56,965 nt of DNA from Deltaproteobacteria bacterium UBA1386 (GCA_002305765.1 DBQU01000093.1:1-56965); one strand, 5' to 3'. Counted from the stretch's first letter, positions 17,914 to 26,433 are shown. Program-made: numbers and translations. The notes: a model not told the origin generated them from the sequence alone.

Positions 17914-18467
17914 TGAAAGCCAAAGACGAACAGCTCCCCCTCTGGACGCTACCCAACCGGTTATGCATCCTCAGGATACTTTTTATCCCCCTGATCATAA
18001 TCTTCATAGAGAAAGGGTTCTTCTACGTCGCCTTCGTCCTTTTTATACTGGCCGGCATAACGGACGGGCTGGACGGTTTCGTGGCGCGAAGGTTCAAGCT
18101 CACGTCAAAGCTCGGTCTCTACCTCGATCCCATCGCCGACAAGCTGCTCGTTTCATCGGTGCTCATCACGCTCACCTATCATAACCTGGTGCCCCTATGG
18201 GTGACCATCCTCCTCGTGTGCAGAGAGTTCATCATCAACGGGCTGAGGTCCTTCTACGCCCTTGAAGGCATCACCATCTACCCTTCTTTTGCCGGAAAGC
18301 TCAAGACCACGCTCCAGATCGTGGCCATATCCTTCCTCCTCTTCAAGCATCCCCTCGCTCAACAGATAGGCCTCTACGTAATCTATGCCGCATTGCTCTT
18401 CAGTATGTACTCGGCAGTGAAGTATATAACGGCAATATTCAGACCGAAGAAGATAGTTGATGGGTGA
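17913..18467 (+). CDS. pgsA: CDP-diacylglycerol-glycerol-3-P phosphatidyltransferase
   Basis: A 184-residue integral membrane enzyme making phosphatidylglycerophosphate, the committed step to phosphatidylglycerol and cardiolipin. The CDP-alcohol phosphotransferase signature DGLDGFVARRFKLTSKLG, continued by LYLDPIADK, holds the catalytic aspartates, and about five transmembrane helices are visible. The ATG at 17913 overlaps the transglycosylase stop (TGATG), so translation is coupled. Confidence 0.93.
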   Translation: MKAKDEQLPLWTLPNRLCILRILFIPLIIIFIEKGFFYVAFVLFILAGITDGLDGFVARRFKLTSKLGLYLDPIADKLLVSSVLITLTYHNLVPLWVTILLVCREFIINGLRSFYALEGITIYPSFAGKLKTTLQIVAISFLLFKHPLAQQIGLYVIYAALLFSMYSAVKYITAIFRPKKIVDG

Positions 18468-18471
18468 TGCC

Positions 18472-18503
18472 GGTCTCAAGTCTCAGCTTTCAAATTTCAA
18501 GCC
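18472..18503. repeat. CTCAAGTCTCA-type repeat after pgsA
   Basis: GGTCTCAAGTCTCAGCTTTC followed by AAATTTCAAG begins just after the pgsA stop. It is a short-period degenerate repeat related to the copies at 6381-6403 and 18592-18630. Confidence 0.4.
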
Positions 18504-18590
18504 TTGAGTTCGACACTACAAATTCCGTACTATATCTTTTCATAGTGCCTAAATGATGTATTTTTGTGCGATGGATGTGTTCGTCGTCTT

Positions 18591-19613
18591 TCAACCTTGA
18601 ACTCTTGAACCCTGGAACACTGGAACAGCTTTACCACAGATCCCGCACCTCATGCACACGCTCTCTTCAGCGTTGTTGTCATAATAACCTACCTCACCCG
18701 AAGGGCTTACGAGTTGAACCATCGTTGTTCCCTCCTGATGCCGCACGTGTTCGGAGTCTACCGGGACCTTGCCGAGGCCGCCGGGGATGTCAAGGGCATA
18801 CTGCGGCACGGCAAGGCCTGAGGCGTTCAGCCTGAGAAAGGCCATGATATCCCGGCCGCGCTCCAACCTCACCTTGAAGTGCGACGCCCCCCGCACGTCG
18901 TCGAGTTGGAAAAGGTAATAGGGTTTCACACCAGCCATGACCAGGGACTCGAAAAGCCTCAAGAGCACATGGGGGCAGTCGTTGATGTTCCTGAGCAGGA
19001 CCGTCTGACTTACGGGGATGCCCCCCGCCTTGCGGATGCTGCCGATAGCTGCGAGAGATCGCTCCGTTATCTCCCGGGGATGATTGATATGGAGGATAAC
19101 CCATACCGGGGAAGCAGCCTCGATGGCCTTCAAGTGGGCCGGAGACAGGATATCGGGGCAGACAACAGGAACGCGCGTGCTGATCCTGATAACGAGACGT
19201 TTCTCCATGGACCTCAAACGCTCCAGGATCGAGGCCAGCTTTCCCGCGCCAAGCATGAAGGGGTCGCCCCCCGAAAGGATAACCTCGCGGATCGAGGCAT
19301 CCTCCGCTATGGCGCTATACGACTCTTCAAGATAGGGCTCGGGGTCCACCGATTTTCCCGCAAATCGCCTGCGATTGCAGAAGCGGCAATACATCGCGCA
19401 TTCAGAACTCACGAGAAAGACGCATCGGTCGGGGTGTCTCCTCAGCAGTATCGGGGTCAGCGATATTCCTTCTTCGCCAAGAGGGTCCTCGCTGCCCCCT
19501 TCACCATCCTCCGCGAGCGACGGAATGGCCTGCCCCCTGATGGGACACAGGGGATTCGAAAGATCGATAAGGTTCAGATAGTACCGGGGGATCCTGAAGG
19601 TATGAAGCGACAC
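18591..19613 (-). CDS. KamA-family radical SAM aminomutase
   Basis: A radical-SAM, PLP-dependent protein of the lysine 2,3-aminomutase family. Key parts are the cluster motif CAMYCRFCNRRR, the SAM-binding LSGGDPF, the PLP-lysine region near DIPGGLGKVPV, and a C-terminal CxxCxxC (SVCMRCGICGK) as in clostridial enzymes. The frame stays open to 19859, but that part overlaps pal and its terminator, so it cannot all be coding. The only canonical start after the terminator is GTG at 19613, preceded by GAGAGG; this gives 340 residues and removes part of the usual N-terminal helix. The last ten codons are built from a TTGAAC/TGGAAC repeat. It could be lysine 2,3-aminomutase or an EpmB-like or other aminomutase. 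Confidence 0.75.
   Translation of the reverse strand: MSLHTFRIPRYYLNLIDLSNPLCPIRGQAIPSLAEDGEGGSEDPLGEEGISLTPILLRRHPDRCVFLVSSECAMYCRFCNRRRFAGKSVDPEPYLEESYSAIAEDASIREVILSGGDPFMLGAGKLASILERLRSMEKRLVIRISTRVPVVCPDILSPAHLKAIEAASPVWVILHINHPREITERSLAAIGSIRKAGGIPVSQTVLLRNINDCPHVLLRLFESLVMAGVKPYYLFQLDDVRGASHFKVRLERGRDIMAFLRLNASGLAVPQYALDIPGGLGKVPVDSEHVRHQEGTTMVQLVSPSGEVGYYDNNAEESVCMRCGICGKAVPVFQGSRVQG
18592..18630. repeat. TTGAAC/TGGAAC short-period repeat in the 3' end of the KamA gene
   Basis: About four degenerate 8-9 nt units (CCTTGAACT, CTTGAACCC, TGGAACAC, TGGAACAGC) overlap the final codons and stop of the KamA-family gene. It is the same kind of repeat as 44671-44705. Confidence 0.6.
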
Positions 19614-19680
19614 GACCCTCTCAAGGGCCCTTACGGTCCCGGGGTCGAATGTGGAAGCAATGTCTGAGTCACTGAGGGAG

Positions 19681-19717
19681 AAAAGAAAAGGGAGGGTATC
19701 GGTTATAGTACCCTCCT
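19681..19717 (-). terminator. terminator of pal
   Basis: An 8-bp stem (19709-19716 with 19691-19698) with a 10-nt loop, followed on the minus strand by CTTTTCTTTT. The opposite side is also T-rich, so it may work both ways. It lies 20 nt after the pal stop and marks the upstream limit of the KamA gene. Confidence 0.75.
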
Positions 19718-19737
19718 CCTCACTTTTCCTTTTTGTC

Positions 19738-20244
19738 TTACTGCAGCGCCAGAAAATGGGCTCTTCTATTCTTCGCCCAGGCGGCCTCGTTGTGGCCCGG
19801 ATCAACCGGTTTCTCTTTGCCATAGCTGACTGTTTCAAGAAGCCTTGTATCTGCGCCAAGGTTCACGAGGAAGTTCTTCGTGGCATCGGCTCTCTTCTGT
19901 CCGAGGACAAGGTTGTACTCCACGGTGCCTCTTTCGTCACAGTGGCCTTCGATCCTGACCTTCTTGCCGGCATTCGCCTTGGCCTGGAACCATTTCATGT
20001 TCTCTTTCAATATCGCGCCATCGGCATCCCTGATGGCATACTTGTCGAAATCAAAGTTGATGTCCTTCAGCGGGGAAACCGCTACGGGAACTTCAACCTT
20101 CTGTTCCGGCGGTGCAACCTTGGCCGGCTGCGCGGCAGGAGGCGGGGTCTCACCTTTCATGTGCTGCCAGAAACATCCACATCCACCGAGTGAAATGCTG
20201 ATAAGGGCAACCAGTAAAATAACAGACAATGATCTTATTTTCAT
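19738..20244 (-). CDS. pal: peptidoglycan-associated lipoprotein (OmpA-like)
   Basis: A 168-residue outer-membrane lipoprotein. The signal peptide ends in lipobox LGGC (lipidated Cys22), a proline/alanine-rich linker follows, and an OmpA-type peptidoglycan-binding domain fills about 65-168 (NFDFDKYAI, EGHCDERGTVEYNLVLGQKRAD). Pal tethers the outer membrane to peptidoglycan and normally works with TolB/TolA; those genes are not in this window. A small lipoprotein gene lies just upstream with a hairpin between them. Confidence 0.92.
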   Translation of the reverse strand: MKIRSLSVILLVALISISLGGCGCFWQHMKGETPPPAAQPAKVAPPEQKVEVPVAVSPLKDINFDFDKYAIRDADGAILKENMKWFQAKANAGKKVRIEGHCDERGTVEYNLVLGQKRADATKNFLVNLGADTRLLETVSYGKEKPVDPGHNEAAWAKNRRAHFLALQ

Positions 20245-20261
20245 GTTCCACCCCTTCCTTC

Positions 20262-20301
20262 AAAAATTAGAGGGTATACCCTTGACACCGGATATACCCT
20301 C
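20262..20301 (-). terminator. hairpin terminator between small lipoprotein and pal
   Basis: A 9-bp inverted repeat (20293-20301 with 20270-20278), 14-nt loop, followed on the minus strand by TAATTTTTG. It lies 11 nt past the small lipoprotein stop. It may be a partial terminator that lowers pal expression relative to the lipoprotein. Confidence 0.7.
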
Positions 20302-20311
20302 GCATACAACA

Positions 20312-20530
20312 TTACTTTTTCTCCGGTGCTGGCTTTTCTGCTGCCGGTTTCGCTTCCGCGGGCTTCTCCGGTGCGGGTGCCGGTTTCTCCTCTGCAGGAG
20401 GCGGCGGCGTCGGCTTTGCCTCTTCCTTCGGTGGAGCCGGTTTCGGAGGCTCTGCGGACGGACCACATCCGATCAATGAAAAACCTGCAAAAAAAGCGAT
20501 AGCTATCATCAATGCGACGAGCTTCTTCAT
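20312..20530 (-). CDS. small Pro/Lys/Ala-rich lipoprotein
   Basis: A 72-residue protein: a lipoprotein signal peptide with lipobox SLIGC (lipidated Cys22), then about 50 residues made almost only of Pro, Ala, Lys and Glu (repeats such as PAPEKPAEAKPAAEKPAPEK). The mature part is probably extended and may span the periplasm, like TonB or Lpp-type spacers. A very strong Shine-Dalgarno sequence (AAGGAGGTG) suggests high expression. It sits directly upstream of pal, which suggests a structural envelope role. No family name can be given. Confidence 0.75.
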   Translation of the reverse strand: MKKLVALMIAIAFFAGFSLIGCGPSAEPPKPAPPKEEAKPTPPPPAEEKPAPAPEKPAEAKPAAEKPAPEKK

Positions 20531-20603
20531 CTATTTTCACCTCCTTTCTTGTTTATATTCGTCTATTAAGAATACATATATACCAACCATGCTAATATGT
20601 AAA

Positions 20604-21524
20604 TTAAAATTTTTCAATAATTACTTCTTTTTTGATGGAATCAACGTCCGTTTTTTTGCACAGGCCTCCGGAAACAGCAAGAACCGTCGCCGTACCACAG
20701 GCCACGCCGACCCTTAAAGCCTCTTCAAAGCTGCCCGAGTCGCTCATCACCGAGACTACGCCTCCCACGAACGAATCACCGGCCCCCAGCGAATTACGCA
20801 CTTTTACCTTCGGCGGCGTGACATGATAGTTGCCTTCCTTTGAGAAGCCGAGAGCACCCCGCGCACCCATCGATACAACTATATACTCGACACCATCGCG
20901 GAAATGCTTAACGGCTTCCGCGATCTCTTTCACCTCTTTTGCCTTTGTCGCCGCCAGTCTGTTCAGCTCGAAGATATTGGGCTTGATCAGGAAGGGACCC
21001 GCATTGACTCCCAGTTTGAGGGCCTTATGATCGGAATCGAGAAAGGTCCTGACGCCTTTTTCCTTGAGAATGCTTATGAACTCCGCAAAGACAGCGTCAC
21101 AGAGACCGGCCGTCGTGCCGCTTAAGACCACGCAACTGCCACCGGGGATCCCCTTCACCTTGTCGAAGAAGGAAGCGGCTTCATCTTCACGGATCACCGG
21201 ACTCGACGTGCACAGTAATGTCCGGATCTTTTTTTTCCGCTGGTAGATCGTTATACTGGAACGTGTTTCCTGGCCGATTCGGACAAAATCGGTGACGATG
21301 CCTTCCCTGTCAAGCATGTCCGTGAGCTCGAGTCCGGTGTATCCACCGGCGAAACCCAGCGCCACACTGTCTCCCCCAAGCTCCCTGACAACCCGCGATA
21401 CGTCGATCCCCCTGCCGCCGGGCCTCCTGGTCTCGTCAACAACGCAGTTGACATCGTCGTACACGAGTTCTTCCACCCCGACGACCCTTTCGTGAAGAGG
21501 ATCCAATGTGATGGTGTATATCAT
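20604..21524 (-). CDS. PfkB-family hexose (1-phosphofructo)kinase
   Basis: A 306-residue ribokinase-fold sugar kinase. It has the N-terminal PfkB region (RPGGRGIDVSRVVRELGG) and the C-terminal catalytic signature NSLGAGDSFVGG containing the catalytic Asp. Sequence and length fit the 1-phosphofructokinase/tagatose-6-phosphate kinase group. It could act as a glycolytic 6-phosphofructokinase, as PfkB does in E. coli. The sugar specificity cannot be read from the sequence. It is a single gene. Confidence 0.85.
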   Translation of the reverse strand: MIYTITLDPLHERVVGVEELVYDDVNCVVDETRRPGGRGIDVSRVVRELGGDSVALGFAGGYTGLELTDMLDREGIVTDFVRIGQETRSSITIYQRKKKIRTLLCTSSPVIREDEAASFFDKVKGIPGGSCVVLSGTTAGLCDAVFAEFISILKEKGVRTFLDSDHKALKLGVNAGPFLIKPNIFELNRLAATKAKEVKEIAEAVKHFRDGVEYIVVSMGARGALGFSKEGNYHVTPPKVKVRNSLGAGDSFVGGVVSVMSDSGSFEEALRVGVACGTATVLAVSGGLCKKTDVDSIKKEVIIEKF

Positions 21525-21632
21525 TGATCATTGAGATTGTATTAGATAAAGAAAAAAATGGCTAGAGATTTTTTTGTCTCTGTCTCCGCGTTCAGCGCTT
21601 GCGGTTTGTGACGTGCGACCCCGGACGTGACG

Positions 21633-22889
21633 CTAGGCCACGACCACCAGCTCCTGCGCCACCTTCTTCGGGTCGAGAGGGAGTTCCCGCTGGCTCTTGT
21701 CCGCCATATTCCTGAGGGTTATGATACCCCTGTCGATCTCGTCATCTCCGAGGATAAGGACAAAGTCGCACTTCAGGTTATCGGCGTAGCGCATCTGGGC
21801 TTTGAGGGATTTGGCGTCATAGGCGTGTTTCAGGGTTATCCCCGCAGAGACACAGGCCTTCAGGAACGAAACGAGGTGAGCCCGGGCCCGGTCGCCGACG
21901 CAAGCGAAGAAACACCGTCTGTCACCCTTTTCGGCGGAGACCGGAACGAGCATGGCCAACCGTTCGACACCGATCGCGAACCCGATGCCGGCCGTGGCCG
22001 GTCCGCCCATCTCTTCGACAAGGTTGTCGTATCTGCCTCCAGCGATAAAAGCCTTCTGCGCGCCGAGGTCCTCCGACGTAACCTCGAAGACCGTCTTTGT
22101 GTAATAGTCAAGGCCTCTCACCAGGCGCTTGTTGATCTCGACACCGATACCGAAGTCGCTGAGATATCCCTCGAAGAGACGGAAGTGGTCTCTGCATTCT
22201 CCGCAGAGAGAATCGAAAAGGAGGGGGGAATCGCCGGTAACATCGATGCATTGCTCGTTCTTGCAGTCGAAGATCCTCAAGGGGTTCCTCTCGAGCCTCC
22301 TCAAACAATCCTCGCAAAGCTGATCCTTTCTCGTCTCGAAATAATCTATGAGCACGCGGCGGAAGGATTCCCGGCAGGTCTTGCATCCAACACTGTTCAC
22401 CTCGATCCTGTAACGTCCTACGCCCAGTTCGTCGAGGATCATGCGGATCATGAATATCAGTTCGGCATCGACGAGGGCCTCTTTCACTCCGAACACCTCC
22501 ACGTCGATCTGGTGAAATTCCCGGTAGCGCCCCTTCTGGGGCCTCTCGTGGCGAAACATGGGACCGATGGAGCTGACCTTCGTCATTCTTTCCGTTGCGT
22601 AAAGGCCTTCCTGCAAATAGGAACGCACCATGCCCGCGGTGGCCTCCGGTCGCATGGTCAGCGAATCGCCGCCCACGTCGGTGAAGGTGAACATCTCTTT
22701 TTCAACGATATCAGTGGTGTCTCCGATGCTCCGGACGAAGAGCTCCGTCTTCTCGAGAACGGGCAGTTCGATCTCCCGAAAACCGAGAAGGCCGCTGTAT
22801 TTCCGAAACACGCTTTCTATACGCCTGAACTTGTCAAGCTCTTCCCCGAAGATGTCGCGAAATCCCCGTAGAGTCCTTATCTTTTCCAT
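21633..22889 (-). CDS. hisS: histidine-tRNA ligase
   Basis: A 418-residue class II aminoacyl-tRNA synthetase. Motif 2 (FRHERPQKGRYREFHQ) and the histidine-specific VRGLDYYTKTVFE motif are intact, and a C-terminal anticodon-binding domain follows. The mid-domain has five to seven cysteines in CxxC pairs (CKTC, CEDC, CGEC), as in many bacterial forms. The ATG at 22889 has GGGAG 5 nt upstream and fits the conserved N-terminus; 12 extra upstream residues in the open frame are not expected. Confidence 0.95.
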   Translation of the reverse strand: MEKIRTLRGFRDIFGEELDKFRRIESVFRKYSGLLGFREIELPVLEKTELFVRSIGDTTDIVEKEMFTFTDVGGDSLTMRPEATAGMVRSYLQEGLYATERMTKVSSIGPMFRHERPQKGRYREFHQIDVEVFGVKEALVDAELIFMIRMILDELGVGRYRIEVNSVGCKTCRESFRRVLIDYFETRKDQLCEDCLRRLERNPLRIFDCKNEQCIDVTGDSPLLFDSLCGECRDHFRLFEGYLSDFGIGVEINKRLVRGLDYYTKTVFEVTSEDLGAQKAFIAGGRYDNLVEEMGGPATAGIGFAIGVERLAMLVPVSAEKGDRRCFFACVGDRARAHLVSFLKACVSAGITLKHAYDAKSLKAQMRYADNLKCDFVLILGDDEIDRGIITLRNMADKSQRELPLDPKKVAQELVVVA

Positions 22890-22950
22890 CGATGCTCCCG
22901 TATGTTTGTTGCCTTTATCAATCATTTAGGTATCACAAAACAAAGAGCAA

Positions 22951-22978
22951 TTGAAAGTGATTTTTGCCCGTTTATGGT
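22951..22978 (+). promoter_or_regulatory. promoter of the degenerate IscU-like gene
   Basis: TTGAAA (22951-22956), a 16-nt spacer and TATGGT (22973-22978), divergent from hisS. A second -10-like TATAGT overlaps downstream. Confidence 0.45.
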
Positions 22979-23020
22979 ATAGTAGGGACCAGTTTCACGG
23001 AAGGAGGCCGGGCGCCAGGC

Positions 23021-23401
23021 ATGGACGACAACAGGCAAAAGATGATCGAACACTCCGAGCATCCGCGCAACCGGGGCGGCATGACGAACCCCGATGGCAT
23101 CGGTGAGATCGGAAACGCGTCAACCGATGTCCACCTGCGGGTATTCATCAGGGTGGACGAGAACCTGATAACGGACGTCAGGTACGAGATCAAAGACTGC
23201 CCGACATCTCTCGCCTGCGCCTCCATTATGACGGAGCTTGCCATCGGCAAGGACCTCGACGAGGCCGTCACAATAGAAGGTGAAGACATCGCCAATGCCC
23301 TGGGCGGGTTGCCCGGCAACATGCTCTACTGTTCAAACCGTGCGGCAAGGGCGCTTCAGGAAGCGATCATCGACCACGTCTACAGAAGAAGAGGCGCTTG
23401 A
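23021..23401 (+). CDS. IscU/NifU-like scaffold homologue lacking the first cysteine
   Basis: A 126-residue protein clearly related to Fe-S scaffold proteins and to the intact paralogue at 49684 (same GEIG, ACASIMTELAIGKDLDEA and ALGGLP segments). IscU binds clusters with three Cys and one Asp. Here the first site is changed: position 35 is Thr instead of Cys and position 37 is Val instead of Asp. Cys60 and Cys104 remain. Canonical scaffold activity is therefore doubtful; it may bind a different metal or act as a regulator. The ATG at 23021 is the only sensible start, although its Shine-Dalgarno sequence (AAGGAGG) is unusually far, 13 nt away. A 9-nt repeat overlaps its stop codon. Confidence 0.8.
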   Translation: MDDNRQKMIEHSEHPRNRGGMTNPDGIGEIGNASTDVHLRVFIRVDENLITDVRYEIKDCPTSLACASIMTELAIGKDLDEAVTIEGEDIANALGGLPGNMLYCSNRAARALQEAIIDHVYRRRGA

Positions 23402-23440
23402 ACAGCTCGAACCGCTTGAGCTGCTTGAGCGTTGAAAAGA
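23396..23440 (+). repeat. 9-nt period repeat (family A) overlapping a stop codon
   Basis: GCTTGAACA, GCTCGAACC, GCTTGAGCT, GCTTGAGCG, then TTGAAAAGA. The first unit supplies the final Ala codon and the TGA stop of the IscU-like gene. Confidence 0.7.
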
Positions 23441-23490
23441 AATTGACAGATCTCATCTCTTTACCTTTTCGCGCGGGTCTCGCTGACATC

Positions 23491-24765
23491 TCATCCCACC
23501 CCACCGGCAAAAAGCCGGGCGATCCTCTTTCCTGCCGAGGCAGCGAGTTCGCCTATCAGGTCCTCGTGCCGGGTCTTCAGCAGGCGGTACCGTTCCATGG
23601 CCGCGTCCCGCAGGACGTCATCGCCCGCAAGATCCCCTTCGACAGCGGTCTGCAGTTCATCGGCCAAGGTCTTTGACGATGCCAGGGCCTCGTCACTGCC
23701 ATAGACGTCGCGGGCCAGGATGATTAGGGCCTCGACGGCTATCCCGTTGAGTTCCGCCATTGACCTTGCGCCCATCGCCTCGCTGTCCATGAGACCCAGG
23801 GACCTCAAGACCACGAAGACAAAACCGGTCATGCAGAGAAAGGACGCGCACGGATCGAGACTTGCCTCGTCGCCGACGTCATAGAGCGAACACCGACCAC
23901 CGGAAAGAAAGACGCAGGGTCTGGCATCCTCCCCTATCCACATGAGGGTCCGGTAGTCTTTGCCCTTCGGTATGTCCCCGGCGAGGTCCCGGCCCAGCGG
24001 GGATGTCCCCTGCCGCGGAAATGTGACGGATGCGACCCCGCCGCGCTTCATGACGTCCTGCGGCGGGAAAAGGCTCTCCGCGTGCCCCGCTTCGGCCACG
24101 GGAAAGACATCCAGGAGATCTTCCTCCCGGAGACCCTTTTCCCGAAAATGCCCGCGCAGACCCTGAAGTTTCCAGGGGCCTATCGTCACCCCGTGCAGAA
24201 GGAGTCTACCGGTGAAATGACAGCAATATGCCGGACAGCACAGGACGGGGCAGGACGGCTTGCGAAAGACATCGGCATCCCCTTCCCCTTCGAGGAGGCG
24301 CCGCAGCCCCCCGGACCTGATCCGGGCGGCATCCTCAACGAAAGGGACCGGTGGGAAGAACGATCCTTCCACGACGCGCGCGGCCCACCTGATCTCGTCC
24401 ACCCGCTCGTAGTTCCTGTCGAGGGAAACCGCCTTCGCCACGTCGCCGGCGGCCAGATCCGGCCTGCCGAGCGCTTCCAGGAACGCCGCCCGCTCATGAT
24501 AGTAATCGGCCGCGCCTGGAGCCAGCTTGATGGCCCGCGACATCGCACCGACGGCGCCCGCGACATCGCCGGCGGCGTAAAGAGTCCGAGCCAGTCCGTA
24601 CCACGCGTAGGGCGTTTCACGGATATCGATGGCCTTCTGAAAGAACACGACGGCCTCTTCCAGGTCGCCCTCTTCCGTGAGGATGGCTCCCATGGAGTGA
24701 TAGTACTTTTCTTTCAACGCGTCGGCGTCTTCACGATGCGGCACGGATCGGTCCTCCCCGCACAT
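23491..24765 (-). CDS. TPR protein with Cys-rich YkgJ-like metal-binding domain
   Basis: About 424 residues. The first third has three TPR-type repeats (EGDLEEAVVFFQKAIDI and similar). A cysteine-rich part follows (PSCPVLCCPAYCCHFTG, then ARPCVFLSGGRCSLYD and CASFLC), resembling the YkgJ/zinc- or iron-chelating family. The metal and the role are unknown. The start at 24765 (ATG) is one choice; the frame is open to a TTG at 24813, and no start has a convincing ribosome-binding site. It is divergent from the MFS transporter gene. Confidence 0.7.
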   Translation of the reverse strand: MCGEDRSVPHREDADALKEKYYHSMGAILTEEGDLEEAVVFFQKAIDIRETPYAWYGLARTLYAAGDVAGAVGAMSRAIKLAPGAADYYHERAAFLEALGRPDLAAGDVAKAVSLDRNYERVDEIRWAARVVEGSFFPPVPFVEDAARIRSGGLRRLLEGEGDADVFRKPSCPVLCCPAYCCHFTGRLLLHGVTIGPWKLQGLRGHFREKGLREEDLLDVFPVAEAGHAESLFPPQDVMKRGGVASVTFPRQGTSPLGRDLAGDIPKGKDYRTLMWIGEDARPCVFLSGGRCSLYDVGDEASLDPCASFLCMTGFVFVVLRSLGLMDSEAMGARSMAELNGIAVEALIILARDVYGSDEALASSKTLADELQTAVEGDLAGDDVLRDAAMERYRLLKTRHEDLIGELAASAGKRIARLFAGGVG

Positions 24766-24856
24766 GTTACCATGCCCCGGACGATACTTCCACACCTCGC
24801 CGCCCTGGAACAAATGTGTTGAAAAATGGAGTCAATTCGTTCAGAATGGTTGTCGT

Positions 24857-26299
24857 ATGCCTTCCCCATCCGAACGGCACGCCGCTTTCCGTTGGATCGT
24901 TGTTACCGTGGCCTTCGCCGCTTTCATGTCAAAGCTCGACAGCTACATCGTCAACATTTCCCTGCCCACGATAGCGGCACGTTTCAACGTGACCACAGCG
25001 GAGGTTTCCTGGGTCGTCCTCGTCTATCTTCTCGTCTCGACGAGCACGCTGCTTCTCTTCGGCAAACTGGGGGACCGGTTCGGCCTCAGGAAGCTCTTTT
25101 TTCTTGGCTATCTTCTCTTCACCATCGGGTCGCTCCTTTGCGGGACCGCCCTTTCCCTTTGGATGCTCATAGGCTCCCGCTTCCTTCAGGGGATCGGCTG
25201 TGCCATGCTCACCGCCATCGCCTTTGCGGTCATACCCAGGTTCCTGCCACATGAGGTTGCCGGCTGGGCCTTCGGCATCGCGGCCACGGGGGCCGCTCTC
25301 GGCATAGCGGTCGGCGCGCCGGCGGGCGGTATCATCACCGGTTTTCTCTCCTGGCGATGGGTCTTCCTCGTCAATGTACCCTTCGGCATATTCGCCATGT
25401 ATGCCGTCAACAGATACATCCCCGACGAGGACGGGTCTCATGCCCGGAACCTCAGGAAGGCGGGGTTTGATATACTGGGTGCCGGCTTAAGCTTTGCCGG
25501 TCTCGCTTTCCTGGTCTACGGGCTCAACACGGGCAGGGAATTTGGCTGGACATCTCCGAGGATCATGGGATGCTTTGCCGTGGCCTTCGTTCTGCTCGCC
25601 GCTTTCCTCATTCGGGAGATCAAGTGCGAGGAGCCGCTCCTTGACCTCAGGCTTTTCAAGAAGTTCCGCTTCAGCGCCGCCGTTGCCTCCACTCTCTTCG
25701 CTTACATGCTTCTGGCGGGAAATTCCTTCCTTCTGCCCTTCTATCTCGAACTGGGCAAGGGACTTCCGACAGTGACCGTCGGGCTCGTCCTCATGATCTA
25801 CTCCGTGATCTACATGGTCGTCGGCCCCTGGGCCGGCCGGATTTCCGACAGGGTCCCCCCCAGCATACTCTGCGGATTCGCCATGCTTTCAGCCGCCCTG
25901 TGCGCCTTCGTATTCGCTTTCACGCTGGCCTCCCCGGGGCTTCTCGCGGTGGTCGTGTTCCTCATCTGGCTAGCGCTTTCCTTCGGCTTCTTCATATCGC
26001 CGAACAACAACCAGGTGATGGGCCTCGCGCCCGCCGAGAGGCAGGGCAGCGCTTCAGGCGTTTTCAACACCATCAACAGCCTCGGGCTGGCGCTGGGTGT
26101 GTGCTTCTTCGAGATGATAGTGTCCTGGTCATCCCCCCTGGAAACACGTTCCTTTACGGGATACAAGGACGCCTATCTCTTCGGAGGGATCGTTTGTATC
26201 GTAGCCTTTTTCTTCGCCTTGCTGGTGAATCACAGGGGCAGGAAGACGATAGACAATGACCAAATACCAATGACCAAAGAAACGAACAACAACCAATAA
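24857..26299 (+). CDS. MFS transporter, DHA2 (EmrB/QacA) family
   Basis: A 480-residue drug:H+ antiporter with 14 predicted helices. It has the DHA2 N-terminal pattern (DSYIVNISLPTIAARF), the motif A loop GKLGDRFGLRKLF and the motif C region GAPAGGIITGFLSWRWVF. It probably exports hydrophobic compounds. No EmrA-like adaptor is next to it. The ATG at 24857 begins the conserved N-terminus. The last residues (DNDQIPMTKETNNNQ) are encoded by an intergenic-type repeat, so the natural C-terminus has been replaced or extended. Confidence 0.87.
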   Translation: MPSPSERHAAFRWIVVTVAFAAFMSKLDSYIVNISLPTIAARFNVTTAEVSWVVLVYLLVSTSTLLLFGKLGDRFGLRKLFFLGYLLFTIGSLLCGTALSLWMLIGSRFLQGIGCAMLTAIAFAVIPRFLPHEVAGWAFGIAATGAALGIAVGAPAGGIITGFLSWRWVFLVNVPFGIFAMYAVNRYIPDEDGSHARNLRKAGFDILGAGLSFAGLAFLVYGLNTGREFGWTSPRIMGCFAVAFVLLAAFLIREIKCEEPLLDLRLFKKFRFSAAVASTLFAYMLLAGNSFLLPFYLELGKGLPTVTVGLVLMIYSVIYMVVGPWAGRISDRVPPSILCGFAMLSAALCAFVFAFTLASPGLLAVVVFLIWLALSFGFFISPNNNQVMGLAPAERQGSASGVFNTINSLGLALGVCFFEMIVSWSSPLETRSFTGYKDAYLFGGIVCIVAFFFALLVNHRGRKTIDNDQIPMTKETNNNQ

Positions 26300-26402
26300 C
26301 CAAGCTGATACGGGCGGTCCGTTCTGTCCTGACCCTTGTTCAATTGGCTATTGGTGAATTGGTTATTGTTTTTTTCATTGGTCATTGGTATTTGGTCATT
26401 GG
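26254..26402. repeat. inverted TTGGTCATTGG-type repeat (family B)
   Basis: The left arm (26254-26303) is built from CAATGACCAAATACCAATGACC units and the right arm (26359-26402, with further units to about 26425) is its reverse complement. A 24-nt stretch matches perfectly and a second 10-nt block (CAATAACCAA) also pairs. The left arm codes for the tail of the MFS transporter. It could form a long hairpin or cruciform and act as a terminator between convergent genes. Confidence 0.75.
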
Positions 26403-26433
26403 TCAATTATCCTCTTCATTGGTCATTCTCTTT

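Noticed and set aside
19614..19859. N-terminal 82 residues of the longest KamA-family frame
   Set aside because: This stretch overlaps pal and contains its rho-independent terminator; it has no conserved motif.
21627..22871. Plus-strand 414-codon frame opposite hisS
   Set aside because: A shadow frame on the complement of a strongly conserved synthetase; no start signal or motif.
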